Shown one piece after another: positions 8,417 through 18,086 of a stretch of 64,000 nucleotides of DNA. The DNA lies in the NCBI RefSeq assembly GCF_007858285.1, contig NZ_VFIL01000008.1, forward strand, positions 186,001-250,000, given 5' to 3'. The notes beneath the pieces were generated by a model, which did no database searches, was not told the DNA's origin, and saw only the letters and a list, made by a program, of their open reading frames with translations. The stretch's first letter is position 1. The number at the start of each line of letters is the position of its first letter. The DNA is from Pseudomonas brenneri. Lineage in GTDB: Bacteria > Pseudomonadota > Gammaproteobacteria > Pseudomonadales > Pseudomonadaceae. The translations under genes and the position numbers were made by a program.

Positions 8417-9853
8417 ATGGGTGGGTTAGGTATGCGCTTTCGCGCGTTGGTTGCTGTCGTGGGGGTGTTGCTTGCGGCAATGACTGTCAATGCTCTGGCC
8501 GCTTCACAGGTAAAAAGTGTGCGCTTGTGGCGAGCACCGGATAACACGCGACTGGTGTTCGACCTGTCTGGCCCGGTCCAGCACAGTGTCTTTACCCTGA
8601 CGGCGCCCGATCGCCTGGTGATCGACATCAACGGTGCGACCCTGGCGGCGCCCTTGAAGGTCTCCACCGCCAACACGCCGATTACCGCGATGCGCTCGGC
8701 CCAGCGTACGCCGACCGACCTGCGGGTGGTCATCGACCTGAAGAAGGTCGTCACGCCCAAGAGCTTTTCCCTTGCGCCGAACGCCCAGTATGGCAACCGC
8801 CTGGTGGTCGACCTGTTTGACAACCCGGCCGACGCCGCGCCAGCCCCAGCGCCGACACCGGCTGTCGCCACGACCCCTGCGGTGCCGGTCAACCCGGCGC
8901 AACCCCAGGTCAAGTTGCCACCGCTGCCGCCTGCGCCTGCCGGCAAGCGCGATATTATCGTAGTGATCGATGCCGGCCACGGCGGCGAAGACCCGGGTGC
9001 CTCTGGCTCCCGTGGTCAGCATGAAAAGGACGTGGTCCTGGCCATCGCCCGTGAATTGCAGCGCCAGATCAACGGGATGAAAGGCTATCGCGCCGAATTG
9101 ACCCGTACCGGTGACTACTTCATTCCATTGCGTGGACGTACCGAAATCGCTCGTAAGAAGGGCGCCGACCTGTTCGTTTCGATCCACGCCGACGCCGCAC
9201 CGTCGAAGGCCGCCTTTGGTGCCTCGGTATTTGCCCTGTCGGATCGCGGCGCCACGTCCGAGACCGCCCGCTGGCTGGCTGACAGTGAAAACCGTTCCGA
9301 CTTGATCGGTGGCGCGGGCAACGTGTCCCTGGATGACAAGGACCGCATGCTCGCCGGTGTGTTGCTGGACCTGTCGATGACCGCCTCGTTGACCTCCAGC
9401 CTGAACGTCGGGCAGAAAGTCCTGAGCAACATGGGCCGGGTCACGCCGTTGCACAAGCAGCGCGTGGAACAGGCCGGCTTTATGGTGCTCAAGTCGCCGG
9501 ATATCCCGTCGATCCTGGTGGAAACCGGCTTTATCTCCAACGCCAACGAAGCCAACAAGCTGGCCAGTGCCAGCCACCAGCAGGCCCTGGCGCGCTCCAT
9601 CAGCTCTGGCGTGCGTCAGTTCTTCCAGCAGAATCCGCCACCGGGCACCTATATCGCCTGGCTGCGCGACTCCGGGAAAATTGCCCAGGGCCCGCGTGAC
9701 CACCGGGTGCAGCCCGGCGACACACTGGCCATGCTGGCCGTACGCTTCCAGGTGTCGGCCGCCACGCTGCGCAGCGCCAACAGCTTGAAAACCGACGAAC
9801 TGAAAGTCGGCCAGGTGTTGACCATCCCCGGCACTGAATTGGCAGCCCAGTAA
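8417..9853 (+). CDS. N-acetylmuramoyl-L-alanine amidase (AmiB/AmiC type) with AMIN and LysM domains
   Basis: 478 aa from ATG 8417 (a later in-frame ATG at 8432 is also possible). A signal peptide (MRFRALVAVVGVLLAAMTVN ... ALA) exports it to the periplasm. An AMIN domain at about 30-125 targets it to septal peptidoglycan. After a Pro/Ala linker comes the zinc-dependent Amidase_3 domain (IVVIDAGHGGEDPGASG, then LFVSIHADA, and SILVETGFISN with the catalytic Glu). A C-terminal LysM repeat follows (HRVQPGDTLAMLAVRF). It splits the amide bond of stem peptides during daughter-cell separation. It lies immediately before mutL, whose start codon is adjacent to its stop. Confidence 0.93.
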   Translation: MGGLGMRFRALVAVVGVLLAAMTVNALAASQVKSVRLWRAPDNTRLVFDLSGPVQHSVFTLTAPDRLVIDINGATLAAPLKVSTANTPITAMRSAQRTPTDLRVVIDLKKVVTPKSFSLAPNAQYGNRLVVDLFDNPADAAPAPAPTPAVATTPAVPVNPAQPQVKLPPLPPAPAGKRDIIVVIDAGHGGEDPGASGSRGQHEKDVVLAIARELQRQINGMKGYRAELTRTGDYFIPLRGRTEIARKKGADLFVSIHADAAPSKAAFGASVFALSDRGATSETARWLADSENRSDLIGGAGNVSLDDKDRMLAGVLLDLSMTASLTSSLNVGQKVLSNMGRVTPLHKQRVEQAGFMVLKSPDIPSILVETGFISNANEANKLASASHQQALARSISSGVRQFFQQNPPPGTYIAWLRDSGKIAQGPRDHRVQPGDTLAMLAVRFQVSAATLRSANSLKTDELKVGQVLTIPGTELAAQ

Positions 9854-11766
9854 TGAGTGAATCGGTATTGAACAGCGCCTCGCGCATCGAACTGCTCAGC
9901 CCGCGACTGGCCAACCAGATCGCTGCGGGCGAGGTAGTCGAGCGCCCGGCTTCGGTGATCAAGGAGCTGCTGGAAAACAGCCTCGACTCCGGCGCCAAGC
10001 GCATTGACGTGGATGTCGAGCTGGGCGGCGTCAAGCTGCTGCGGGTGCGCGACGACGGCAGCGGGATTTCTTCCGATGACCTGCCACTGGCCTTGGCGCG
10101 ACATGCCACCAGCAAGATTCGTGACTTGGAAGACCTTGAGCGGGTGATGAGCCTGGGCTTCCGGGGTGAGGCCCTGGCGTCGATCAGCTCCGTGGCCCGC
10201 CTGACCCTGACGTCCCGCACCCGTGGCGCCGAACAGGCCTGGCAAGTAGAGACCGAAGGCCGTGACATGGCGCCGCGGGTCCAGCCGGCGGCTCATCCGG
10301 TGGGCACCTCGGTGGAAGTGCGCGACCTGTTCTTCAATACTCCGGCGCGCCGCAAGTTCCTCAAGGCCGAAAAAACCGAATTCGATCACCTGCAAGAAGT
10401 CATCAAGCGCCTGGCCCTGGCCCGTTTCGACGTGGCCTTCCATTTGCGCCACAACGGCAAGACCATCCTCAGCCTGCACGAGGCCAACGACGATGCCGCG
10501 CGCGCCCGACGCGTATCGGCGATCTGTGGCGCGGGCTTCCTGGAGCAGGCGCTGCCGATTGAAATCGAGCGCAATGGCCTGCATTTGTGGGGTTGGGTCG
10601 GCTTGCCGACGTTCTCCCGCAGCCAAGCGGACTTGCAGTATTTCTTTGTGAATGGCCGGGCGGTACGCGACAAACTGGTGGCCCATGCGGTACGCCAGGC
10701 GTATCGCGACGTGCTGTTCAATGGCCGCCATCCGACCTTTGTGCTGTTTTTTGAAGTGGACCCGGCGGTAGTCGACGTCAACGTGCACCCGACCAAGCAT
10801 GAAGTGCGCTTTCGTGATGGGCGCATGGTTCATGACTTCCTCTACGGCACCTTGCACCGTGCTTTGGGCGACGTGCGCCCGGATGATCAACTGGGCGCGC
10901 CGATTGTCACGGCCGTCGTCCGCCCGACGGGGCCAGAGGCCGGTGAATTCGGGCCCCAGGGCGAAATGAGCCTGGCGGCCAACCTGCTGCAATCGCCGCA
11001 AGCCCAGCCAAGTTACCCGGCGCCGGGTTCTGGCGCGGGTGCGGGTTATCAATATCAGTACACTCCGCGCCCGCAATCGGCGGTGCCGGTGGCCGAGGCC
11101 CAGGCGGCCTATCGCGAATTCTTTGCGCCGCTGCCCGGTGCCGAGCCGGGCGCAGTGGCTTTACCCGAAGGTGGCGGTGATATCCCGCCCCTGGGTTATG
11201 CCCTGGCCCAGCTCAAGGGCATCTATATCCTCGCGGAAAACGCCCACGGCCTGGTGCTGGTGGACATGCACGCGGCCCATGAGCGAATCATGTACGAGCG
11301 CCTGAAGATCGCCATGGCCAGCGAAGGCCTGAGCGGCCAGCCGTTGCTGGTGCCGGAGTCCCTGGCGGTCAGTCAGCGTGAAGCCGATTGTGCTGAAGAG
11401 CATCTGGCGGTGTTCCAGAAGCTGGGCTTTGAATTGCAGCGCCTGGGGCCGGAAACCCTGGCGATCCGCCAGATCCCGGCTTTGCTCAAGCAGGCCGAAG
11501 CCAATCGGCTGGTGGCTGACGTGCTGGCGGACCTGATGGAGTACGGCACCAGTGACCGGATCCAGGCGCATATCAACGAACTGCTTGGCACCATGGCCTG
11601 CCACGGTGCGATCCGCGCCAACCGGCGCCTGGCCCTGCCGGAAATGAACGGCCTGCTGCGGGACATGGAAAACACCGAGCGCAGCGGCCAATGCAACCAC
11701 GGCCGACCGACCTGGACCCAAATGGGCCTGGACGATCTGGACAAACTGTTCTTGCGCGGCCGCTGA
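9853..11766 (+). CDS. mutL: DNA mismatch repair protein MutL
   Basis: 637 aa. GHKL ATPase domain with NSLDSGAKRIDV, DDGSGI and SLGFRGEALASISS. A long Pro/Ala/Gly-rich linker sits around residues 350-430. The C-terminal dimerisation domain contains DMHAAHERIMYE, the metal-binding endonuclease motif (DxHAxxExxxxE), plus ACHGAIRANRR and CNHGRPT. This is the nicking type of MutL found in organisms without MutH. Its stop overlaps the miaA start. Confidence 0.98.
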   Translation: MSESVLNSASRIELLSPRLANQIAAGEVVERPASVIKELLENSLDSGAKRIDVDVELGGVKLLRVRDDGSGISSDDLPLALARHATSKIRDLEDLERVMSLGFRGEALASISSVARLTLTSRTRGAEQAWQVETEGRDMAPRVQPAAHPVGTSVEVRDLFFNTPARRKFLKAEKTEFDHLQEVIKRLALARFDVAFHLRHNGKTILSLHEANDDAARARRVSAICGAGFLEQALPIEIERNGLHLWGWVGLPTFSRSQADLQYFFVNGRAVRDKLVAHAVRQAYRDVLFNGRHPTFVLFFEVDPAVVDVNVHPTKHEVRFRDGRMVHDFLYGTLHRALGDVRPDDQLGAPIVTAVVRPTGPEAGEFGPQGEMSLAANLLQSPQAQPSYPAPGSGAGAGYQYQYTPRPQSAVPVAEAQAAYREFFAPLPGAEPGAVALPEGGGDIPPLGYALAQLKGIYILAENAHGLVLVDMHAAHERIMYERLKIAMASEGLSGQPLLVPESLAVSQREADCAEEHLAVFQKLGFELQRLGPETLAIRQIPALLKQAEANRLVADVLADLMEYGTSDRIQAHINELLGTMACHGAIRANRRLALPEMNGLLRDMENTERSGQCNHGRPTWTQMGLDDLDKLFLRGR

Positions 11767-12737
11767 TGAGCTCTCTACCTCCCGCCATCTTCCTGATGGG
11801 CCCGACGGCCGCCGGCAAGACCGACCTGGCTATCGAGCTGACCAAGGTCCTGCCCTGCGAGTTGATCAGCGTCGATTCGGCCCTGGTTTACCGGGACATG
11901 GACATCGGCACCGCCAAACCGTCCAAAGAACTGTTGGCCGCCCATCCCCATCGTCTGATCGACATTATCGATCCGTCGCAAAGCTACTCGGCGGCGGATT
12001 TTCGTACCGACGCCCTCGCGGCCATGGCGCAAATCACTGCGCGGGGCAATATCCCGCTGCTGGTGGGCGGCACGATGCTCTACTACAAGGCATTGCAGGA
12101 AGGCCTGGCAGACATGCCACCGGCCGATCCACAGGTGCGTGCCGACATTGAAGAAGAGGCTGCACGCCTTGGCTGGCAGGCCCTGCACGAGCAATTGGCG
12201 GCGATTGACCCGGTGTCTGCGGCACGTATTCACCCCAACGACCCCCAGCGCCTGAGCCGGGCCCTGGAAGTCTGGCGCGTGAGCGGCCAGACCATGACAG
12301 CCCACCGCCTCAGACAATCTGCGCAAAGTACTGATGCAGGCACCTCTGGACCGGGACAATTGCCCTATACTGTCGCAAATCTGGCTATCGCTCCGGCGAA
12401 TCGGCAGGTGCTACATGAGCGAATTGCACAAAGATTCACAATTATGTTGGAACAGGGGTTCGTGGACGAGGTCGTAGCACTGCGTTCAAGAGGTGATCTG
12501 CATCCGGGATTGCCTTCGATACGTGCTGTAGGCTACCGCCAAGTCTGGGATCATCTGGATGGCAAGCTGACGTCAGCCGAAATGCAGGAGCGCGGCATTA
12601 TTGCCACGCGCCAATTGGCAAAGCGCCAGTTCACTTGGCTGCGCAGCTGGACTGACTTGCATTGGCTGGACAGTCTGGATTGCGACAATCTGTCACGCGC
12701 CTTGAAATACTTGGGAACGGTCTCCATATTGAGCTGA
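11766..12737 (+). CDS. miaA: tRNA dimethylallyltransferase MiaA
   Basis: 323 aa. Adds a dimethylallyl group to A37 of tRNAs that read UNN codons. P-loop GPTAAGKTDLAIEL is at about residues 13-26, then DSALVYRDMDIGTAKPS and the RRLIDIIDP-like block. ATG 11766 overlaps the mutL stop (TGATG), which fixes the start. The base composition becomes slightly more AT-rich toward the 3' end, which leads to the hfq promoter region. Confidence 0.97.
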   Translation: MSSLPPAIFLMGPTAAGKTDLAIELTKVLPCELISVDSALVYRDMDIGTAKPSKELLAAHPHRLIDIIDPSQSYSAADFRTDALAAMAQITARGNIPLLVGGTMLYYKALQEGLADMPPADPQVRADIEEEAARLGWQALHEQLAAIDPVSAARIHPNDPQRLSRALEVWRVSGQTMTAHRLRQSAQSTDAGTSGPGQLPYTVANLAIAPANRQVLHERIAQRFTIMLEQGFVDEVVALRSRGDLHPGLPSIRAVGYRQVWDHLDGKLTSAEMQERGIIATRQLAKRQFTWLRSWTDLHWLDSLDCDNLSRALKYLGTVSILS

Positions 12738-12832
12738 GTCCTTGCAATTGCCGTCTATCCTTGGGGGTGTGACGGTCACAAACTATCTATTTTTCCGATT
12801 TTTTATTATTGATCCTTAAAGGAGTGCGGCAC

Positions 12833-13093
12833 ATGTCAAAAGGGCATTCGCTACAAGACCCTTACTTGAATACTTTACGTAAAGAGAAAGTTGGGGTTTC
12901 CATCTATCTGGTCAACGGCATCAAGCTGCAAGGTACGATCGAGTCTTTCGACCAGTTCGTTATCCTGCTGAAAAACACCGTCAGCCAGATGGTCTACAAG
13001 CACGCTATCTCGACAGTAGTGCCGGTTCGTCCAATTCGTCTGCCTAGCGCAACCGAATCCGAACAGGGTGACGCTGAGCCAGGTAACGCCTGA
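12833..13093 (+). CDS. hfq: RNA chaperone Hfq
   Basis: 86 aa, Pseudomonas length. Sm-fold hexamer that pairs small RNAs with mRNAs and, in Pseudomonas, works with Crc in catabolite repression. The Sm1 region (VSIYLVNGIKLQGTIESFDQ) and Sm2 motif (YKHAISTVVP) are present, with a short acidic tail. Start ATG 12833 has a strong AAAGGAGT site; the upstream in-frame ATG at 12809 lacks one. The AT-rich stretch 12780-12820 likely holds its own promoter. Confidence 0.98.
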   Translation: MSKGHSLQDPYLNTLRKEKVGVSIYLVNGIKLQGTIESFDQFVILLKNTVSQMVYKHAISTVVPVRPIRLPSATESEQGDAEPGNA

Positions 13094-13105
13094 TAGGAGT
13101 CTCCT

Positions 13106-14407
13106 TTGTTCTTTGAGCGCCACGGTGGTGGTGAGCGAGTGATCCTCGTTCACTTGGATGGACAGGACCCTGAGGCGCGCGAAGATCCGCAGGAGTTTCA
13201 GGAGCTGGCAAATTCGGCCGGCGCCGAGACCGTCGCGTTTTTTAACGTGCCGCGTCATCGGCCAACCGCCAAATTTCTGATTGGCAGCGGCAAGGTCGAA
13301 GAGCTACGCGACCTGGTTCATGCCGAAGAAGCCGATCTGGTGATCTTCAATCACATCCTCACGCCCAGTCAGGAACGTAACCTCGAACGTGTTTTCGAGT
13401 GTCGCGTGATTGACCGCACCGGTCTGATTCTCGATATTTTCGCCCAGCGCGCTCGTACCCATGAAGGCAAGCTCCAGGTCGAACTGGCCCAGCTTGACCA
13501 CATGAGCACCCGCCTGGTTCGCGGCTGGACGCACCTTGAACGTCAGGGTGGCGGTATCGGCATGCGTGGCCCGGGTGAAACCCAGCTCGAAACCGACCGG
13601 CGCCTGCTGCGGGTTCGCCTGCGCCAGATCAAGGGCCGCCTGGAAAAAGTACGCAGCCAGCGTGAGCAGTCGCGCCGTGGCCGTACGCGTGCGGATATCC
13701 CGACCGTGTCCCTGGTGGGCTATACCAACGCCGGTAAATCCACGCTGTTCAACAACGTGACTAAGTCGGACGTGTACGCGGCGGATCAACTGTTCGCCAC
13801 CCTCGACCCGACCTTGCGCCGTCTGGAGCTCGACGACCTGGGGCCGATTGTGCTGGCCGACACCGTGGGCTTCATTCGCCACTTGCCCCACAAGCTGGTC
13901 GAGGCGTTTCGGTCTACGCTCGAAGAGTCGAGCAACTCCGACCTGCTGCTGCACGTCATCGATGCGGCCGAGCCTGACCGGATGTTGCAGATCGAACAGG
14001 TCATGGTGGTACTGGGCGAGATTGGTGCCCAGGACTTGCCGATCCTTGAGGTCTATAACAAACTCGATTTGCTTGAGGGTGTAGAGCCGCAAATCCAGCG
14101 CGACGAAAACGGCAGGCCCCAGCGGGTCTGGCTCTCGGCGCGGGACGGTAGCGGTCTGGAACTGCTCGAACAGGCGATTGCCGAGTTGCTGGGCGGCGAT
14201 TTGTTTGTCGGCACCTTGCGCTTGCCGCAGCGTTTTGCTCGACTGCGTGCTCAGTTTTTTGAGTTGGGCGCCGTACAGAAAGAAGAACACGACGAAGAAG
14301 GTGTCAGCCTGCTGGCTGTTCGTTTGCCTCGTTCGGAGCTCAATCGGCTGGTGAGCCGTGAGGGTGTTGTACCGACAGAGTTCCTCGAACAACACACTTT
14401 GCAATAA
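13106..14407 (+). CDS. hflX: Ribosome-associated GTPase HflX, TTG start
   Basis: 433 aa. HflX splits or rescues stalled 70S ribosomes under stress. N-terminal HflX domain, then a GGGIGMRGPGETQLETDRR block and a coiled linker. The GTPase domain carries GYTNAGKSTLFNN, DTVGFIRHLP and NKLD. The start is TTG 13106-13108 with TAGGAGT six bases upstream, just after the hfq stop. No better ATG exists nearby. It is part of the hfq-hflX-hflK-hflC run. Confidence 0.95.
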   Translation: MFFERHGGGERVILVHLDGQDPEAREDPQEFQELANSAGAETVAFFNVPRHRPTAKFLIGSGKVEELRDLVHAEEADLVIFNHILTPSQERNLERVFECRVIDRTGLILDIFAQRARTHEGKLQVELAQLDHMSTRLVRGWTHLERQGGGIGMRGPGETQLETDRRLLRVRLRQIKGRLEKVRSQREQSRRGRTRADIPTVSLVGYTNAGKSTLFNNVTKSDVYAADQLFATLDPTLRRLELDDLGPIVLADTVGFIRHLPHKLVEAFRSTLEESSNSDLLLHVIDAAEPDRMLQIEQVMVVLGEIGAQDLPILEVYNKLDLLEGVEPQIQRDENGRPQRVWLSARDGSGLELLEQAIAELLGGDLFVGTLRLPQRFARLRAQFFELGAVQKEEHDEEGVSLLAVRLPRSELNRLVSREGVVPTEFLEQHTLQ

Positions 14408-14503
14408 AAGCCTGAGAAAGCGGTTGTGCCGCTGTGGCAGGCATTCTGTAGCATTGGTCGGCGCGCCGTGGGTGCGTCTTTGCTTTATCAGATGGAGAGC
14501 GCT

Positions 14504-15682
14504 ATGGCTTGGAATGAGCCGGGTGGCAACTCGAATAATCAGGATCCTTGGGGTGGTAAACGCCGCAATAATGGCGACCGCAAGGGGCCACCAGATCTCG
14601 ACGAGGCCTTCCGAAAGCTGCAGGAAAGCCTGAATGGGTTGTTCGGTGGTGGAAAAAAACGTGGTGGTGACGACGGCGGTCGCACGAGCAAGGGCGGCGG
14701 CTACGGCCTGCTTGGCCTCGGCCTCGTGGCGCTGGCGGCTGTCTGGCTGTACAGCGCGGTCTATGTAGTTGACGAGCAGGAGCAAGCCGTGGTGCTGCGC
14801 TTCGGCAAGTACTACGAGACTGTCGGCCCCGGCCTGAATATCTACTTCCCGCCGATCGACAAGAAGTACATGGAGAACGTCACGCGTGAGCGTGCCTACA
14901 CCAAGCAGGGCCAGATGCTGACCGAAGACGAGAACATCGTCGAAGTGCCGCTGACCGTGCAGTACAAGATCAGCAACCTGCAGGACTTCGTGCTTAACGT
15001 CGACCAGCCGGAAATCAGCTTGCAGCACGCGACCGAAAGCGCCCTGCGCCACGTCGTGGGCTCCACTGCGATGGACCAGGTGCTGACCGAAGGTCGTGAA
15101 TTGATGGCCAGCGAGATCAAGGAGCGCCTGCAACGGTTCCTCGATACCTATCGCACCGGTATCACCGTTACCCAGGTCAACGTACAGAGCGCAGCGGCAC
15201 CGCGTGAAGTGCAGGAAGCCTTCGATGACGTGATCCGTGCCCGTGAAGACGAGCAGCGTTCGCGCAACCAGGCTGAAACCTACGCCAACGGCGTCGTGCC
15301 GGAAGCCCGTGGTCAGGCCCAGCGCATCATCGAAGATGCCAACGGTTACCGCGACGAAGTCGTGTCCCGCGCCAAGGGTGAGGCTGACCGCTTCACCAAG
15401 CTGGTGGCCGAGTACCGCAAGGCACCGGAAGTCACCCGTGAGCGTCTGTACCTGGACACCATGCAGGAAGTCTTCAGTAACACCAGCAAGGTTCTCGTGA
15501 CCGGCAACAAGGGTGGGCAGAACAACCTGCTGTACCTGCCGCTGGACAAGATGATCGAAGGTGGTCGTAGTGCCGGCAGTACTTCGTCTTCCGCCAGTTC
15601 GACTGCCGCTGCCAACGAAGCGAGCGCCCGTGCGGCCGCTGACTTGCAGCAACAGCAAACACGTTCCAGGGAGAGTCGTTGA
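14504..15682 (+). CDS. hflK: FtsH protease modulator HflK
   Basis: 392 aa. A Gly/Asn-rich basic N-terminus (about residues 1-70) precedes one membrane helix (about 72-92). A large SPFH/band-7 periplasmic domain follows (VVDEQEQAVVLRFGKYYETV, then PPIDKKYMENVTRERAY). The C-terminus is Ser/Ala-rich. HflK and HflC form a cage around FtsH. ATG 14504 (MAWNEPGGNSNNQDPWGG) is preceded by GGAG; the longer frame from 14426 begins in the intergenic region. Confidence 0.95.
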   Translation: MAWNEPGGNSNNQDPWGGKRRNNGDRKGPPDLDEAFRKLQESLNGLFGGGKKRGGDDGGRTSKGGGYGLLGLGLVALAAVWLYSAVYVVDEQEQAVVLRFGKYYETVGPGLNIYFPPIDKKYMENVTRERAYTKQGQMLTEDENIVEVPLTVQYKISNLQDFVLNVDQPEISLQHATESALRHVVGSTAMDQVLTEGRELMASEIKERLQRFLDTYRTGITVTQVNVQSAAAPREVQEAFDDVIRAREDEQRSRNQAETYANGVVPEARGQAQRIIEDANGYRDEVVSRAKGEADRFTKLVAEYRKAPEVTRERLYLDTMQEVFSNTSKVLVTGNKGGQNNLLYLPLDKMIEGGRSAGSTSSSASSTAAANEASARAAADLQQQQTRSRESR

Positions 15683-16548
15683 TGAGCAATAAATCGCTGA
15701 CCGCCCTGATTGTGGGTGTCGTCGTGGTCATCGCTGCCTGGAACTGCTTCTACATCGTGGCTCAGACCGAGCGTGCGGTGTTGCTGCAATTCGGTCGCGT
15801 GGTCCAGGCGGATGTCCAGCCAGGTCTGCATGTGAAGGTCCCTTACGTCAACCAGGTGCGCAAGTTCGACGCCCGCCTGATGACCCTGGATGCACCGACA
15901 CAGCGTTTCCTGACCCTGGAAAAGAAAGCCGTGATGGTTGACGCCTACGCCAAGTGGCGCGTCAAGGATGCCGAGCGCTTCTACACCGCAACTTCCGGCC
16001 TCAAGCAGATTGCCGACGAGCGTTTGTCCCGTCGTCTGGAATCGGGCCTGCGTGACCAGTTTGGTAAACGCACCCTGCACGAGGTGGTATCGGGTGAACG
16101 TGATGCGCTGATGGCTGACATCACGCGTTCGTTGAACACCATGGCGGAAAAAGAGCTGGGCATCGAAGTAGTCGATGTTCGGGTCAAGGCCATTGACCTG
16201 CCCAAGGAAGTGAACCGCAGCGTGTTCGAGCGTATGAGCACCGAGCGTGAGCGTGAGGCTCGTGAGCACCGCGCCAAGGGTAACGAACTGGCTGAAGGTA
16301 TCCGTGCGGATGCCGACCGTCAGCGTCGCGTACTGTTGGCAGAAGCCTATCGTGAGTCTGAAGAGGCTCGCGGTGACGGTGATGCTCAAGCCGCATCGAT
16401 CTACGCCAAGGCTTATGGCCAGGACCAGGAGTTCTACGCGTTCTACCGTAGCCTGCGCGCCTACCGTGAAAGCTTTGCGAACAAAACCGACGTCATGGTG
16501 CTGGACCCAAGTAGCGATTTCTTCCGCTACCTGGAAAAGTCCAAGTAA
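15682..16548 (+). CDS. hflC: FtsH protease modulator HflC
   Basis: 288 aa. An N-terminal helix (LTALIVGVVVVIAAWNCFYI) is followed by a band-7 domain (TERAVLLQFGRVVQADVQPG) and a coiled coil rich in Glu/Arg/Ala. Partner of HflK in the FtsH-HflKC supercomplex. The hflK stop and hflC ATG overlap (TGATG at 15680-15684), so I use the ATG rather than the TTG one codon upstream. In P. aeruginosa a small DUF2065 gene follows; none is seen here. Confidence 0.95.
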   Translation: MSNKSLTALIVGVVVVIAAWNCFYIVAQTERAVLLQFGRVVQADVQPGLHVKVPYVNQVRKFDARLMTLDAPTQRFLTLEKKAVMVDAYAKWRVKDAERFYTATSGLKQIADERLSRRLESGLRDQFGKRTLHEVVSGERDALMADITRSLNTMAEKELGIEVVDVRVKAIDLPKEVNRSVFERMSTEREREAREHRAKGNELAEGIRADADRQRRVLLAEAYRESEEARGDGDAQAASIYAKAYGQDQEFYAFYRSLRAYRESFANKTDVMVLDPSSDFFRYLEKSK

Positions 16549-16634
16549 CCCGCTGACTGGCTGGTTCCACTCCGTCGGGCGGCTAAAACGCTCGGCGGGG
16601 TGATCCTTTCGGAAAACGGGTGTATGATGCGGCA

Positions 16635-16657
16635 GCCGGGAAATTCCCGGCTTTTTT
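16635..16657 (+). terminator. Intrinsic terminator after hflC
   Basis: GCCGGG-AAATT-CCCGGC followed by six T bases. It separates the hfl run from hisZ. Confidence 0.8.
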
Positions 16658-16844
16658 GCGTCTGCATGTTTGATTGTTGTTGTGCGATGCAGGCGTGACA
16701 GGTTTTTCGAGGAAAGTGCCCGACGAGGCCGTTTACAGGCCATTCGTCACGTCGCTCTTGCGCGTGGTTTATGCAGGGGTCGGGTATTTTCTGCTTCACT
16801 CAAGGCTCGCCCAAGGGCTGGCCGGGTCATAGGGGAATGGCGTA

Positions 16845-18032
16845 ATGGCAACGGTAGACCGCTGGCTGCTGCCAGATGGCATCGAAGAAGTACTGCCACC
16901 AGAGGCTGCGCGTATTGAAATCGCGCGCCGCCAGGTGTTGGATCTGTTCCAGAGCTGGGGTTACGAGTTTGTCGTGACTCCCCATATCGAGTACCTGGAA
17001 TCCTTGCTGACCGGCGCGGGCCAGGACCTGGATCTGCGCACCTTCAAGGTCATCGACCCGCAGTCGGGCCGGCAAATGGGCTTTCGCGCCGACATCACGC
17101 CGCAAGTGGCGCGCATCGATGCGCATACCCTGCGTCGTGAAGGGCCGAGCCGCCTGTGCTACGCCGGCAGCGTGCTGCATGCCCAGCCGCGCGCCTTGTC
17201 GTCGTCCCGTAGCCCGATCCAGCTGGGTGCCGAGTTGTACGGCGATGCGAGCCCGAGCAGCGACGTCGAAGTCATCAGCCTGATGCTGGCGATGCTGCAA
17301 TTGGCCGATGTGCCGGATGTGCACATGGACCTGGGACATGTCGGTATCTACCGTGGTCTGGCCCGTGCGGCTGGTTTGTCCGGTGAAGTGGAGCAACAGT
17401 TGTTCGATGCCCTGCAACGCAAGGCCATCGATGAAGTGATCGCCCTGACCGAAGGTGTGCCTGCCGACCTGGCTGGCATGCTGCGTGCGCTGGTGGATCT
17501 GTGTGGTGGTCGTGAAGTGCTGACCGCCGCCCGTGATCGCCTGGCCAAAGCGCCAGCGCCTGTATTGGCGGCGCTGGACGATGTGCTGGCGATTGCCGAG
17601 CAGCTGTCGGCGCGCTTCCCGCAGTTGCCGCTGTATTTTGACCTGGGTGAGTTGCGCGGCTACCACTACCACACCGGTGTGGTGTTCGCGGTGTTTGTGC
17701 CGGGTGTTGGCCAAGCCATCGCCCAAGGCGGTCGTTATGACGATATTGGCGCCGACTTCGGTCGTGCCCGTCCGGCGACTGGTTTTTCTACCGATTTGAA
17801 AACCCTGGTGACCCTGGGGCGTGCTGAAGTCGAGTTACCGTCTGGCGGTATCTGGATGCCAGACAGTACGGACGCGGCACTCTGGCAGCAGGTCTGCCAG
17901 TTGCGCAGCGAGGGTCAGCGTGTCGTCCAGGCCTTGCCTGGGCAGCCATTGGCCGCCGCCCGTGAAGCGGACTGCGACCGGCAATTGATTCAGCAGAACG
18001 GGCTTTGGCAAGTATCGCCACTGGCTTCTTGA
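16845..18032 (+). CDS. hisZ: ATP phosphoribosyltransferase regulatory subunit HisZ
   Basis: 395 aa. HisRS-like paralogue that lacks aminoacylation activity and serves as the regulatory partner of short-form HisG in the first step of histidine synthesis. Class II synthetase-like motifs are visible: a motif 2-like region FRADITPQVARIDAH, and GGRYDDIGADFGRARPATGFS near the C-terminus. The upstream 290 bp contain the hflC terminator and no ORF. purA follows after 54 bp, the usual Pseudomonas pairing. Confidence 0.95.
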   Translation: MATVDRWLLPDGIEEVLPPEAARIEIARRQVLDLFQSWGYEFVVTPHIEYLESLLTGAGQDLDLRTFKVIDPQSGRQMGFRADITPQVARIDAHTLRREGPSRLCYAGSVLHAQPRALSSSRSPIQLGAELYGDASPSSDVEVISLMLAMLQLADVPDVHMDLGHVGIYRGLARAAGLSGEVEQQLFDALQRKAIDEVIALTEGVPADLAGMLRALVDLCGGREVLTAARDRLAKAPAPVLAALDDVLAIAEQLSARFPQLPLYFDLGELRGYHYHTGVVFAVFVPGVGQAIAQGGRYDDIGADFGRARPATGFSTDLKTLVTLGRAEVELPSGGIWMPDSTDAALWQQVCQLRSEGQRVVQALPGQPLAAAREADCDRQLIQQNGLWQVSPLAS

Positions 18033-18086
18033 GTTTTCCTGCCGGCCAACGCCGGCACCAAGTTTGCGCGAATGAGGACAAGTGTT

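Noticed and set aside
13304..15658. A 784-codon minus-strand frame
   Set aside because: It is antisense to hflX and hflK, both with full motifs; composition is His/Gln/Val-rich, typical of a GC-rich shadow frame.
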